IMG/VR virus record: IMGVR_UViG_3300033571_025639
Coordinates: 1-64,000 of that record
Length of the DNA: 64,000 bases
Strand: one strand, 5' to 3'
Source: a virus
A program made the position numbers and the translations under genes. This document shows positions 1 to 8,191 of the stretch, piece after piece (position 1 is the first letter of the stretch; each line of letters starts with the position of its first letter). The notes under the pieces are model-generated. The model searched no databases. It was given only the letters and a program-made list of their open reading frames with translations, and was not told the origin of the DNA.

Positions 1-1
1 C

Positions 2-127
2 ATGCTTTTGGTTAGTGCCACTATTGATGCTTTAGTTACCACTTTTAGAAATAGTGGAATTTTTGTTGATCCTAGTTACAAAGTTGATCCTACCCTAGAT
101 AATAATCCAAAAGTTTCAGACAAATAA
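2..127 (+). CDS. C-terminal end of an unidentified protein (probably partial)
   Basis: An open frame runs from the left edge to a TAA at 125-127. An ATG sits at 2-4, but the frame is open up to the edge, so the real start probably lies outside the window. The visible 41 residues contain a short hydrophobic stretch followed by a polar tail rich in Asp, Asn and Pro. No family is recognised. It is followed after 10 bases by the next membrane protein gene, which has an AAGGAAA ribosome binding site, so the two probably belong to one transcript. Confidence 0.5.
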   Translation: MLLVSATIDALVTTFRNSGIFVDPSYKVDPTLDNNPKVSDK

Positions 128-137
128 GGAAAATAAA

Positions 138-554
138 ATGAATTTTACAGAGAGCTTCCAAGAATTTAGCAGTCGTTTGAGCACAACGGATTTGGCTCTT
201 TATGCTGGTGCTGGTATCATACTATGGGTATTGTTTAAGGATAAACTTAGCCCTGTTCAGAGTTTATTGATGTCTCTTATGAATAAAGCGAAAGGTTTGA
301 CTAGAGAAAGCACTGGTACGCTTCCAATGGTTGATGTTCCAGCTGTTGTTCCAGCTGTTGATCTAGTTGTTTTACCAAAAGCTGTTAGCGTTAGCGATAA
401 AGATGATATATTCTTTAAGCTGGTTGTGTCGTGGAAACAAACTCGTGACCTAGCAGAAAAGAGCGGTTGTGTTGAAGCTATTAAGGTTGCTGATCAGATG
501 TTTCCATTTCTAAGTCCCAATGTATGTGCTAAAAAAGAGGATAAAGTGATATGA
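138..554 (+). CDS. Small membrane protein, N-terminal anchor
   Basis: A 138-residue protein with one clear hydrophobic segment at about residues 18-36 (LALYAGAGIILWVLF), then a basic stretch, a Val/Pro-rich linker (about 60-82) and a charged soluble C-terminal part with two Cys near the end. The ATG at 138 has AAGGAAA just upstream. Its end overlaps the next gene by 4 bases (ATGA), which suggests translational coupling. One anchor plus a soluble domain would fit an envelope-associated or lysis-related protein, but I do not recognise a holin, spanin or other family and assign no function. Confidence 0.65.
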   Translation: MNFTESFQEFSSRLSTTDLALYAGAGIILWVLFKDKLSPVQSLLMSLMNKAKGLTRESTGTLPMVDVPAVVPAVDLVVLPKAVSVSDKDDIFFKLVVSWKQTRDLAEKSGCVEAIKVADQMFPFLSPNVCAKKEDKVI

Positions 555-1042
555 AAAATAATATCTTATTAGTAGTAGCTGGATTATTAGTTTTGATTGG
601 ATTAATAGGATTTGATTTTGGTAAACTTAATGTTGTACCAAATAGACCTAACTCTATTGATGTATTAGAACTACCAGAACCAACAGACGAAGCTATTAAA
701 AAAGAAGCTGACGATGTTGTTGCAGTACTAAAAGAGTCTGAAGCAAAAAGTGACGCTAAGAGATTACGAGACCTGTATCTTGATTTAGCAAAACTAGTTG
801 AGCTTGATGGTGAAGATGAAGTAATTAAAAGTACAGAAGAAATTCGTCAAGCAAATAGTTTGGCCGGTGTTATGCTCAGACTAGATATTAAGGGTAAATA
901 TCCTAATTTAGCTAAAGAAGCTAAAGAAGTGGTAGTAGCTGCTATTGGAGACGATCAAATTCCTTTATCAAAAGAGCTAAGAACTAAGGCTGTAGAAGGT
1001 CTTAATGCTTTAGCCTGGGCTTTTAACATAGGATCAAAATAA
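551..1042 (+). CDS. Membrane-anchored alpha-helical protein
   Basis: A 163-residue protein. Residues 4-22 are strongly hydrophobic (ILLVVAGLLVLIGLIGF) and are followed by an acidic, helix-prone soluble part with many Lys, Glu and Ala, which may form a coiled coil around residues 45-95. This is the shape of an N-terminally anchored periplasmic protein such as an inner-membrane spanin, but no sequence signature proves it. The start overlaps the previous gene and the stop overlaps the next (TAATG), placing it directly before the cysteine peptidase in one operon. Confidence 0.65.
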   Translation: MKNNILLVVAGLLVLIGLIGFDFGKLNVVPNRPNSIDVLELPEPTDEAIKKEADDVVAVLKESEAKSDAKRLRDLYLDLAKLVELDGEDEVIKSTEEIRQANSLAGVMLRLDIKGKYPNLAKEAKEVVVAAIGDDQIPLSKELRTKAVEGLNALAWAFNIGSK

Positions 1043-1965
1043 TGAGTAGATTTTCTCCTAAAGAATTATACGATAATTATCGCAAAGGATTTAGTGGATG
1101 CATCTGGGAAGAGCATGTATTCAATCATCTGATGGAAACTTCTAAGTATCCACTATTTGGTGCTGCTAGTAAAAGAATTAGTGGCAGTGGTAAAGGAAAA
1201 CTGTCAACACCATATAAGAGTGTGTTAAAGTTTGATAAGCATCCTTATAATGAAAGACAAACTACCGGGGATTGTGTTAGTCATGGAACACGAAATGCTT
1301 GTGATGTAACCCGAGCCGTAGAAATAGATGTGCACAATGAGAGAGAAGATTGGATAGCAAAAGGTGCTACAGAAGCTATCTATGGATACAGAGGATTCAG
1401 CGGACAAGGTATGAGTTGTGCCAGAGCAGCTGAATTTGTTAGTAAGGTTGGCGGTCTTGTGGTTAGAAAGAATTATGGGTTTGTGGACTTTAGTAAATAC
1501 AATGGTAATCTAGGTGCTGGCTGGGGAGGTCGAGGACTTCCAGACAAAGTATTAGATCTAGCTAATGACCACCAAATTAAGACTGCTTCATTAATACGAA
1601 CAGTAGAAGAAGCTCGTGATGCTCTTGCTAATGGTTATGGATTAGCAGTATGTTCTAATTATGGATTTAGCAATACTAGAGATAAAAAGGGATTTGCTAG
1701 AACATCTGGTAATTGGGCTCATTGCATGGCTTGGATAGCTTGCGACGATACTGGTGGTGAGCCAGCATTCTTAGTACAAAATAGCTGGGGTAAATGGAAT
1801 GACGGAGGACATCCAGAATGGGGTCCAATCCCAGATGGTTCTTTTCTTATTCATGCTGATGTAGCTGCTGGAATGTTATCTGCTAATGGTTCGTATGCCT
1901 TTAGTGGCTTCGATGGCTTTCCATTACAAAAACTACCAAGCTATGGATTTGAAGACTATCTATAA
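1042..1965 (+). CDS. Papain-like (C1A-type) cysteine peptidase
   Basis: A 307-residue protein with the papain-fold active-site pattern: Gln73 for the oxyanion hole, Cys78 as nucleophile in the context GDCVSHG, His227 in NWAHCMAW, and Asn247 in QNSWGKWN. The NSWG motif and the GPIPDGSF stretch that follows are typical of C1 family peptidases. No signal peptide is visible, so it probably acts in the cytoplasm or is packaged in the virion. It could process virion proteins or act on the cell envelope; the sequence does not decide. A longer homologue lacking the Cys lies 1.3 kb downstream (3230-4777). It is coupled to the upstream membrane protein gene by a TAATG overlap. Confidence 0.85.
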   Translation: MSRFSPKELYDNYRKGFSGCIWEEHVFNHLMETSKYPLFGAASKRISGSGKGKLSTPYKSVLKFDKHPYNERQTTGDCVSHGTRNACDVTRAVEIDVHNEREDWIAKGATEAIYGYRGFSGQGMSCARAAEFVSKVGGLVVRKNYGFVDFSKYNGNLGAGWGGRGLPDKVLDLANDHQIKTASLIRTVEEARDALANGYGLAVCSNYGFSNTRDKKGFARTSGNWAHCMAWIACDDTGGEPAFLVQNSWGKWNDGGHPEWGPIPDGSFLIHADVAAGMLSANGSYAFSGFDGFPLQKLPSYGFEDYL

Positions 1966-2011
1966 GATAATTTAATCAAAGATAATCAGGCATGAGGAAT
2001 TGGTGTATTAA

Positions 2012-2017
2012 TATAAT
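2012..2017 (+). promoter_or_regulatory. Possible -10 box upstream of the small-protein cluster
   Basis: A perfect TATAAT lies in the 79-base gap between the peptidase gene and the next gene, the longest gap in the left block. No convincing -35 is found 16-18 bases upstream, so this is only a weak promoter candidate in an AT-rich gap. Confidence 0.25.
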
Positions 2018-2044
2018 ACCTATCCTTTTACAGAGATTATTTCT

Positions 2045-2242
2045 ATGAGATTAATAGATAGAATAGCTCTAAATAGAGCAATCCAAATGGCTTTAAATTT
2101 TATCTTAGCTATTGTTAAGATGTTCGATAAAAGCACTCCAGAAGATAAGCCAGATGGTCCCGTTAAACCAAAACCATCGCCTAAACGCAGACCTTTAAAA
2201 GATCTGATAGATAATGTTGTCCCATGGAGAGAACAAAAATGA
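2045..2242 (+). CDS. Small basic hypothetical protein
   Basis: A 65-residue protein: a partly hydrophobic helix (about residues 10-27), then a basic Pro/Lys-rich linker (PVKPKPSPKRRP) and a short C-terminal helix. No family recognised. It starts at ATG 2045 without a strong ribosome binding site, and its TGA overlaps the ATG of the next gene at 2239, so they are probably co-translated. The length is small but the tight packing supports a real gene. Confidence 0.5.
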   Translation: MRLIDRIALNRAIQMALNFILAIVKMFDKSTPEDKPDGPVKPKPSPKRRPLKDLIDNVVPWREQK

Positions 2243-2583
2243 ATAAATTATTTGTTGGTTTATTCTGTATGGGTTTGTTATTCACTCAGTCATCCTACTA
2301 TGGCTCTACAACAGCCCCTGTAACCCTTGCTGGAGGAATTATTAAAGCTAAACACACTCAGGAAGCTACACAAAAATATAAAAGAAAAGATTGCCCAGTT
2401 TGTAAAGGCAAAGGCTGGTATATGAGTGGTGATGGTATATTAAAAATTGATTGCACATACTGTGAACCAGATAAAAGCTCGATATCTGTTGGACCAATAA
2501 CTTCTATCAATCCAAAACCTACAACAGAAAGCCCAAACTGCACAAGCGGTCAATGTAAACCATCTATTATAATTAGGAGATAA
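2239..2583 (+). CDS. Exported protein with a DnaJ-like zinc-binding motif
   Basis: I chose the ATG at 2239 because GGAGAG lies at 2226-2231 and it overlaps the previous stop as ATGA; an in-frame ATG at 2224 lies before this binding site. The 114-residue product starts with a signal-peptide-like segment (MNKLFVGLFCMGLLF), possibly a lipoprotein or secreted form. It then has CPVCKGKG at residues 52-59 and CTYC at 72-75, which together form one zinc site of the type found in the DnaJ central domain. The C-terminal tail is polar. No J domain is present, so it is not a DnaJ chaperone. The same motif occurs in the 1819-aa virion-type protein at 52175-57634. Confidence 0.65.
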   Translation: MNKLFVGLFCMGLLFTQSSYYGSTTAPVTLAGGIIKAKHTQEATQKYKRKDCPVCKGKGWYMSGDGILKIDCTYCEPDKSSISVGPITSINPKPTTESPNCTSGQCKPSIIIRR

Positions 2584-2585
2584 TC

Positions 2586-2984
2586 ATGGCAGACAACGAA
2601 AAGTTAAAAGCTATTGCTATTAAAGTCCTAGAAAAATCTAATGTTCCCAAAGAAGATAATTATGGTTTTGCAATAGTGACTGTGTTGATGATTATTAGTA
2701 TAATATTAACTTGTATAAGAATATTGCAAGAATGTAATAAGAATAAATTATCGACTTCCTCAACAGAGTCTGATAAGTATAATCTATATGGAGAGCAATT
2801 AAAAACATTCAGCACAAAGCGTGGATGGTTTACCAAAATGAGAATTAAGAAAATCTTAAGAAGAGAGATGACCAGAGAAGACTACGAAAAATATTCTTTT
2901 GCTATATTATCAGCTTTGCTAGATACAGGAGAAGTTCTCACGGATGAGGAGGTTATTACTTTAGTGGAGGCAGCCAATGTTTAA
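2586..2984 (+). CDS. Single-pass membrane protein, unknown role
   Basis: A 132-residue protein with one transmembrane segment at about residues 26-47 (FAIVTVLMIISIILTCIRIL) and a charged cytoplasmic-type C-terminal domain rich in Lys, Arg and Glu. A Cys lies in the segment and another just after it. No family recognised. It begins 2 bases after the previous gene and its end overlaps the GlsB-like gene, which carries its own GGAGG at 2966-2970. Confidence 0.6.
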   Translation: MADNEKLKAIAIKVLEKSNVPKEDNYGFAIVTVLMIISIILTCIRILQECNKNKLSTSSTESDKYNLYGEQLKTFSTKRGWFTKMRIKKILRREMTREDYEKYSFAILSALLDTGEVLTDEEVITLVEAANV

Positions 2985-3228
2985 TATTTTAGTATGGTGT
3001 GTTTATGGCATATTTGTTGGCAGTATTGCTAAGAGTTTAGTTCCAGGCGAAGAAAATTTTGGATTCATCAAGACAGTTGCTTTAGGTGTAGCTGGTTCTT
3101 ATATGGGTGGAGCATTACTTTATATGATTGGTCAGTATAGCACAGTAAGTCCAGCTGGTATATTTTCTGGGGTTGTTGGAGCTGTTATATCCTTGGTGTT
3201 GTACAATAAACTAGCGACATCAAAATGA
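2977..3228 (+). CDS. GlsB/YeaQ/YmgE-like integral membrane protein
   Basis: An 83-residue, almost wholly hydrophobic protein with three predicted membrane segments and the Gly-rich pattern of the transglycosylase-associated protein family: G-x-x-x-G-x-x-A-K near the start, then VALGVAGSYMGGALLY and a final GVVGAVISLVLY. Family members are small bacterial inner-membrane proteins of poorly known function, often stress-related. The start ATG at 2977 has GGAGG seven bases upstream. In a phage it could be a membrane-modifying or holin-like protein, but that is only a guess from its neighbours (membrane proteins and a peptidase). Confidence 0.6.
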   Translation: MFNILVWCVYGIFVGSIAKSLVPGEENFGFIKTVALGVAGSYMGGALLYMIGQYSTVSPAGIFSGVVGAVISLVLYNKLATSK

Positions 3229-3229
3229 C

Positions 3230-4777
3230 ATGCTTACCCCAAGACAACTCTATTTATCCTATTCGTTAAATCCATGTATTTTAGGCTCCGAATCTGGAGG
3301 AGTTGGATTAGGAACTCCGTATAGTCTACCAAGATTAATCAAATTTTTAAAACATCTAAAATATCCATGTATAGAATCTACTCCAAATATTGAAAATATA
3401 AGAGATACTGGAAAACAAAGGATCGGCATACCATATAAATTTTTATGTCGTGTGGATGCTGAGGCTTTTTGTGAAATTCAGCCAACGATTAGTAGTGGTT
3501 CTTCTCATGCTGTTAGAAATTCTGTTGATATAACACGAGCATGTGATCTTGAAGTATCAAATAATTATTCTTTATGGCAAAGCAGAACAGCCACAGAATA
3601 TATCCAGCATTTTGGAGGCAACTCATTAGTTGACTGCTTGATGACTTTAGGACCGGATTTAGTTTCCGATGAAACTGCTCAATCCAGAGCTACTGGTTGC
3701 GGTATAATGACTTGCTTACCAAATACACAATATGGAGCTGCTGGGGCATTACATTCTTGTACTAAATTAATGGGTGAGTTAACTGCTAAGTGTCGTAGTT
3801 GTAAAACCTGTAATAGTGATCCACCAGATCCACTTGATCCATGTTGTAATCCTGGTAATTGCACAGAGTATACTAATAAGTGTTGTGGAGGAATAATAAC
3901 AGATAGAGATGATTTTTCATTCTGGGTACCATCTGACGATAATTATTTTAGTGGTAATCAATTAGATGGATTTGTTGGTAAAATTCTTAAACATATTGGT
4001 ATTCTAAAGAGAAAAAGCTATGGAGGATATGGTAATTTTATAGATAATAGTGGGCCTAATTTCTATGGATGTAGAGACGATGTTTTTTTAAAGTATTTTC
4101 AAAGCATTAATGGATATAATTATACTGATGATACTATCATACCGCAAACAACCCCTCCAGCCACTAGAATAGATAGATGCAGATCCATCTGCATGATTAA
4201 CTATACTGATATGAATAGAAATATTGGCATGATCAAAGATTTAATTTATAATGGTTATGGTATCGTATTAATGACTAATGTTGGTTTCCCAGATTTTCGT
4301 GATTCTACTGGATTAAGTTATCCAGATAAAATTTGGTATCACTCATATTCTATCATAGGATACGATGATACTAAACTACAATATCCTGAATGCGTTTATT
4401 TACTATCTAATAGTTGGGGTGAATGGAACAGCGGAGGAGAGCCATTCTGGGGACCAATACCCAAAGGAAGTTTTTTGGTTACTGAAAGCCATTTACGATC
4501 CATGATATCTTTTAATCAATCGCCCAGCTACAAAGGCTGCAAAGCAAGATATTGTCCTCCACCATGTACGAATCCCAGTGAATATGCTGCTTGTAGCGAA
4601 GACTCTAGCTGCGTACCATTTGAATGTACAGACAGACAAAGAGCATTCGGATTAGTTTTTGCATTATCTACTACAGAAGGTTTTACAAAGAGAACTCTTA
4701 ACTATAAACAATTTTTACCAATAAATAAACTAAGATCATTAAATCAACCATCAGAACTATTTTTTAAGAGCTATTAA
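3230..4777 (+). CDS. Papain-like peptidase homologue lacking the catalytic Cys
   Basis: A 515-residue paralogue of the peptidase at 1042-1965. The His (His371 in WYHSYSIIGYDD) and Asn (Asn394 in LSNSWGEWN) of the papain triad are kept, as are the RN-x3-ITRA segment and the GPIPKGSF stretch. The position of the nucleophile, however, reads ISSGSSH (residues 87-93): Gly90 aligns with the Cys when counted from the conserved His, with Ser next to it. Gln84 is kept. A Cys-rich insertion (about residues 188-220, with CRSCKTC and several CC pairs) and a second Cys-rich stretch near residues 442-465 are absent from the shorter protein. It is probably a non-proteolytic structural or binding protein. 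It is followed after 2 bases by the long repeat protein. Confidence 0.75.
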   Translation: MLTPRQLYLSYSLNPCILGSESGGVGLGTPYSLPRLIKFLKHLKYPCIESTPNIENIRDTGKQRIGIPYKFLCRVDAEAFCEIQPTISSGSSHAVRNSVDITRACDLEVSNNYSLWQSRTATEYIQHFGGNSLVDCLMTLGPDLVSDETAQSRATGCGIMTCLPNTQYGAAGALHSCTKLMGELTAKCRSCKTCNSDPPDPLDPCCNPGNCTEYTNKCCGGIITDRDDFSFWVPSDDNYFSGNQLDGFVGKILKHIGILKRKSYGGYGNFIDNSGPNFYGCRDDVFLKYFQSINGYNYTDDTIIPQTTPPATRIDRCRSICMINYTDMNRNIGMIKDLIYNGYGIVLMTNVGFPDFRDSTGLSYPDKIWYHSYSIIGYDDTKLQYPECVYLLSNSWGEWNSGGEPFWGPIPKGSFLVTESHLRSMISFNQSPSYKGCKARYCPPPCTNPSEYAACSEDSSCVPFECTDRQRAFGLVFALSTTEGFTKRTLNYKQFLPINKLRSLNQPSELFFKSY

Positions 4778-4779
4778 TT

Positions 4780-7692
4780 ATGGCTATATCTAAATGGTGT
4801 GACATAAATTCATGGTTTAAAAATGATAATTTTTCAATACCTGCAAATAAAATTCCTATCAATGAGATTGATGATATAATTATAGAAGACAATGATTATT
4901 TATTTAATGTTCTAGATAACTCATGTTATAGCCGTATTCCTTCTTTAGTTTGTAATAATTTATATGTCATCCCTGGTTTTCTTGATAATGTAGGAAATGA
5001 TATAGATGTTATATTTTCTTGTCAAAAACTAATAGCCTCAAATGTTGTAATAAATTCTGGTATTATTTGTATAGATTGGGATAACAATATTTGCGAGTGG
5101 ACTGTCAAATCATTCAGTGGATTCAATAAGTTTGTTAAATTATATTGTACATCAGAAGAAAACTTCTGGCTATCAAATAGTATATCTAGAGAAATATATC
5201 TAAATTGTCCTCAATACATTTCTTTAAATGAGTGTACCTTCAACAAAGGACGTATACAAACAGAAAATGGTAAAATAAGTGGTACATCATTAAATAATAT
5301 AAATTTAATAGGCATTTATGATATAGTAAGTAGCGAGCTGATTAGTTGTACTGGCAATGGAGAATTTAAATTTTTAAATAATTCTAAAAATTCATCAACT
5401 ATATACGGAGATACATTATTTTTAGAAAGTAAGAATGATTCTAAAAGTATCATATATGGACCTAGTATTTTTTCTGGAATAAATAGCAGTATAAATAGTG
5501 GTATTATTGTAGGTGATTGTACTTTTTTTAATTCACAAAATTTTGGTACAATATCGGGAAATGCAATTTTTACTAGTGGATCTATAAATAGCGGCGTTGT
5601 TACAAATGATGCTATTTTTTATTCTGGTACTATTAATTATGGAAATATTTTTGGAGATGCGATTTTTGAATATAGTAATAATTATGGTATGGTATCTGGA
5701 AACGCTGTTTTAAATACAGGAAATAATTATGGTAAACTACTAGGTGGTTCTACATATATGTCATCTGGCTTGAATACCAAAGATGGTTTTATTAGCGGAC
5801 TTCAAATTCAACTAATTAATTCTTCAAACGAAGGACAAATTAAATGTCCACTTGCTTCTACAGGAGCAGAGAGTTCTACTTGTTCTTTAATTGAATCAGA
5901 TAATCAAAATATTTTAGTTGCAAATACTATCAATACAAAGCGTATAATTACAACAGGCTACCCCAAACCATTCAATGGTCTATCGGGCACAATTACTTGT
6001 GAGTCTATATCCATTGGAAGCGGATATTTTAATGGAGGAGATATAAGTTCTTTAGACTATACTTTTATGTCAACTTCTTCCAATGACGGTACGATTGGTC
6101 CCGGAGTAGTTGTACCAATTTCAGAAACCACAAATAAACCAGATATTAGTAGGAGTTATCAGTCTGGAACTGTAGTATTTAATTCTGGTTGTCATAACAA
6201 TGGAATCATACTATCTCCATGTATATCAACTTTTAATAACGCTATTAATTTAGGAAATATTTCTGGCGGATGCATTTTTAATAAATTAAGCTATAATTTA
6301 TCAAGTATAAATGCTAATAATTATGATATTATTTATTTTAACGATATAAGCATTAATAAAGGTACTATATTATCTAGTTCTAGTCAAACAATTTTTAATG
6401 ATAATTCATTAAATGATGGAACTATATACTCTTTTGTCTATTTTAATAATAGATCAAAAAATTCAGAGACAGGAAATATAAGATATGCTTCTTTTAAAGA
6501 CTTATCACAAAACTCTGGCAGAATTGAAAATGGTTATTTTTTTAATGATGCAATTAATAATGGATTCATAACTAACAGTGGTGATTTCTTTGACTCATCA
6601 CAAAACCTATATCCAGCAAAGATTAGCGGTGTGGTTAATTTTTATAATGCTAGCATTAATTCTGGAGATATTAACTTAGCAAATGCTAAATTCTACGATA
6701 ACTCTAAAAACTATGACTATATATATGGTAACAGATCTAAATTATTTTTCGACAACTCACAGAATTTTGGATCTGTAAATAACGCTAAATTTTATGACAC
6801 GTCAGTAAATGTAAGGTTTCTGTTAGGAATTACTGAATTTTATAACAATAGTTCTAATAAGGGCTCATCTAGCTTTGATGATGATACATATTTCTATGAT
6901 GACAGCACTAATAATGGACTAATAGATAAAGCTTTTTTCTTTGACCGAAGTACTAATCAGCATAATATAATAACATATAGTGGTCTTGATGGATTAATTA
7001 TATTTAATAATAGTTCACAAAATTTACAACCAATACAAAATAGAACAATTATTTTTAATGATACCAGCTCGAATCAAAGTACACTAAAAATTATTCTAAC
7101 ACCTCAATATTCTCCTAGCGGTAATACTATTAACTTTAATACTCAGGCTGAGAATAGAAGCGAAATTATAGAATATAATTCAATTATTTTTTCTAGTGGA
7201 GCAGAGAATTACGGGGATATATCCGTTACTGGCACTGGCTGTATGCTAGTTTTTCAAGACGGTTCTATTAATTTAGGTTATATTAATATAAATAATGATG
7301 TTCAATTTCAAAATGCAATAAATTCTGGTAGCATAAGAAATCAAGCACATTTTGAAGATAGCACAAATTTTGGAAAAGTTCCATATGCTACATTTAATAA
7401 TAGTATTAATTCTGGTATAATTAACTATGGTATATTTATGCAAAATTCTACAAATTTAACTAATATAGCGAGTGGTGTATTTAATAATTCTAATAATTCT
7501 GGCTATATTTTTCAAAACGGTATATTTAGCACTTATTCATCTAATCGAGGAAATGTAGGAAATAATGCAGATTTTACAGATTATTCAGCAAATTATGGTA
7601 TTATAAATGGAAATGGATCTTTTTTCACTTACTCATGCAATTATGGAACAGTACTAGGAGAGCTTCTGACAGATTCGTCGTGTACAGGTTAA
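4780..7692 (+). CDS. Long Asn-rich repeat protein, probable beta-helix
   Basis: A 970-residue protein. The first 130 residues are non-repetitive. From there to the C-terminus the chain is built of irregular repeats of about 16-20 residues with the shape F-x-N/D-S-S/T-x-N-x-G-x-I-x-G/N, rich in Asn, Ser and Gly and with a regular aromatic residue before each turn. This pattern suggests a parallel beta-solenoid, as in many phage fibres and surface adhesins. No enzymatic domain, signal peptide or chaperone domain is visible. Position after the peptidase homologue and before the sugar island suggests a virion surface or adhesion role, which is inference. Confidence 0.6.
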   Translation: MAISKWCDINSWFKNDNFSIPANKIPINEIDDIIIEDNDYLFNVLDNSCYSRIPSLVCNNLYVIPGFLDNVGNDIDVIFSCQKLIASNVVINSGIICIDWDNNICEWTVKSFSGFNKFVKLYCTSEENFWLSNSISREIYLNCPQYISLNECTFNKGRIQTENGKISGTSLNNINLIGIYDIVSSELISCTGNGEFKFLNNSKNSSTIYGDTLFLESKNDSKSIIYGPSIFSGINSSINSGIIVGDCTFFNSQNFGTISGNAIFTSGSINSGVVTNDAIFYSGTINYGNIFGDAIFEYSNNYGMVSGNAVLNTGNNYGKLLGGSTYMSSGLNTKDGFISGLQIQLINSSNEGQIKCPLASTGAESSTCSLIESDNQNILVANTINTKRIITTGYPKPFNGLSGTITCESISIGSGYFNGGDISSLDYTFMSTSSNDGTIGPGVVVPISETTNKPDISRSYQSGTVVFNSGCHNNGIILSPCISTFNNAINLGNISGGCIFNKLSYNLSSINANNYDIIYFNDISINKGTILSSSSQTIFNDNSLNDGTIYSFVYFNNRSKNSETGNIRYASFKDLSQNSGRIENGYFFNDAINNGFITNSGDFFDSSQNLYPAKISGVVNFYNASINSGDINLANAKFYDNSKNYDYIYGNRSKLFFDNSQNFGSVNNAKFYDTSVNVRFLLGITEFYNNSSNKGSSSFDDDTYFYDDSTNNGLIDKAFFFDRSTNQHNIITYSGLDGLIIFNNSSQNLQPIQNRTIIFNDTSSNQSTLKIILTPQYSPSGNTINFNTQAENRSEIIEYNSIIFSSGAENYGDISVTGTGCMLVFQDGSINLGYININNDVQFQNAINSGSIRNQAHFEDSTNFGKVPYATFNNSINSGIINYGIFMQNSTNLTNIASGVFNNSNNSGYIFQNGIFSTYSSNRGNVGNNADFTDYSANYGIINGNGSFFTYSCNYGTVLGELLTDSSCTG
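5455..7665 (+). repeat. Degenerate coding repeats in the Asn-rich protein
   Basis: In-frame tandem repeats of about 48-60 bases encode units such as NSGIIVGDCTFFNSQNFGTI and ATFNNSINSGIINYGIFMQN. The units differ in sequence and length, so the repeat is old at DNA level although clear at protein level. The boundaries given are approximate. Confidence 0.55.
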
Positions 7693-7729
7693 CAGCTTGC
7701 TATGTTTCCCGTGATTGTTATTACATACC

Positions 7730-8191
7730 ATGAGACCAAATTGGCAGGAATACTTTACAGGATTAGCACACGCCATATCGGCGCGTAGCCACGATATACA
7801 AACGCAACACGGATGTGTTATTACTGATTCTACAAATAGAATTTTGGGGGTTGGATATAATGGATTTCCAAAAGGGCTAGATGATACTCGACTACCAAAC
7901 ACTAGACCAGATAAATATCCCTGGATGATTCATGCAGAACGTAATGCTCTCTCAAATTGCACAATAAGACCAGAGAATGGTATAGCATATGTTACTGGTC
8001 AATCCTGTAATGATTGTATAATGGCCTTATGGCAGGAAGGCATTACAAAAGTATTTATGAGAAAAAATCATGGCACACATCTATTTGATGAAGAGCAACA
8101 AAAAAGATTTAACTTGTTTATACAAATGAGTGGCATTAATATAGAATATATCGATCCCGACCTATCCTGGATTAGGAATATCAAGGTATGA
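7730..8191 (+). CDS. dCMP deaminase-type zinc deaminase
   Basis: A 153-residue cytidine/deoxycytidylate deaminase family protein. The zinc and catalytic motif HAERNAL and the second motif SCNDCIMALWQEGI are both present; the pair gives the His, Glu, Cys and Cys expected. Length fits phage dCMP deaminases, which make dUMP for dTTP synthesis. I chose ATG 7730 (MRPNWQEYF) because the upstream in-frame alternative at 7715 is TTG with no binding site. It stands apart from the other nucleotide genes at 16-19 kb and 28 kb and overlaps the following glycosyltransferase gene by 4 bases. Confidence 0.85.
   Translation: MRPNWQEYFTGLAHAISARSHDIQTQHGCVITDSTNRILGVGYNGFPKGLDDTRLPNTRPDKYPWMIHAERNALSNCTIRPENGIAYVTGQSCNDCIMALWQEGITKVFMRKNHGTHLFDEEQQKRFNLFIQMSGINIEYIDPDLSWIRNIKV

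Noticed and set aside
2977-3228. GlsB-like protein called as a holin
   Set aside because: Its Gly pattern matches the GlsB/YeaQ family, which is not known as holin; the lysis role would rest on position only.
5455-7665. CRISPR-like array in the repeat gene
   Set aside because: Repeats are in-frame, degenerate at DNA level and encode a regular protein pattern; no identical repeats with unique spacers occur.
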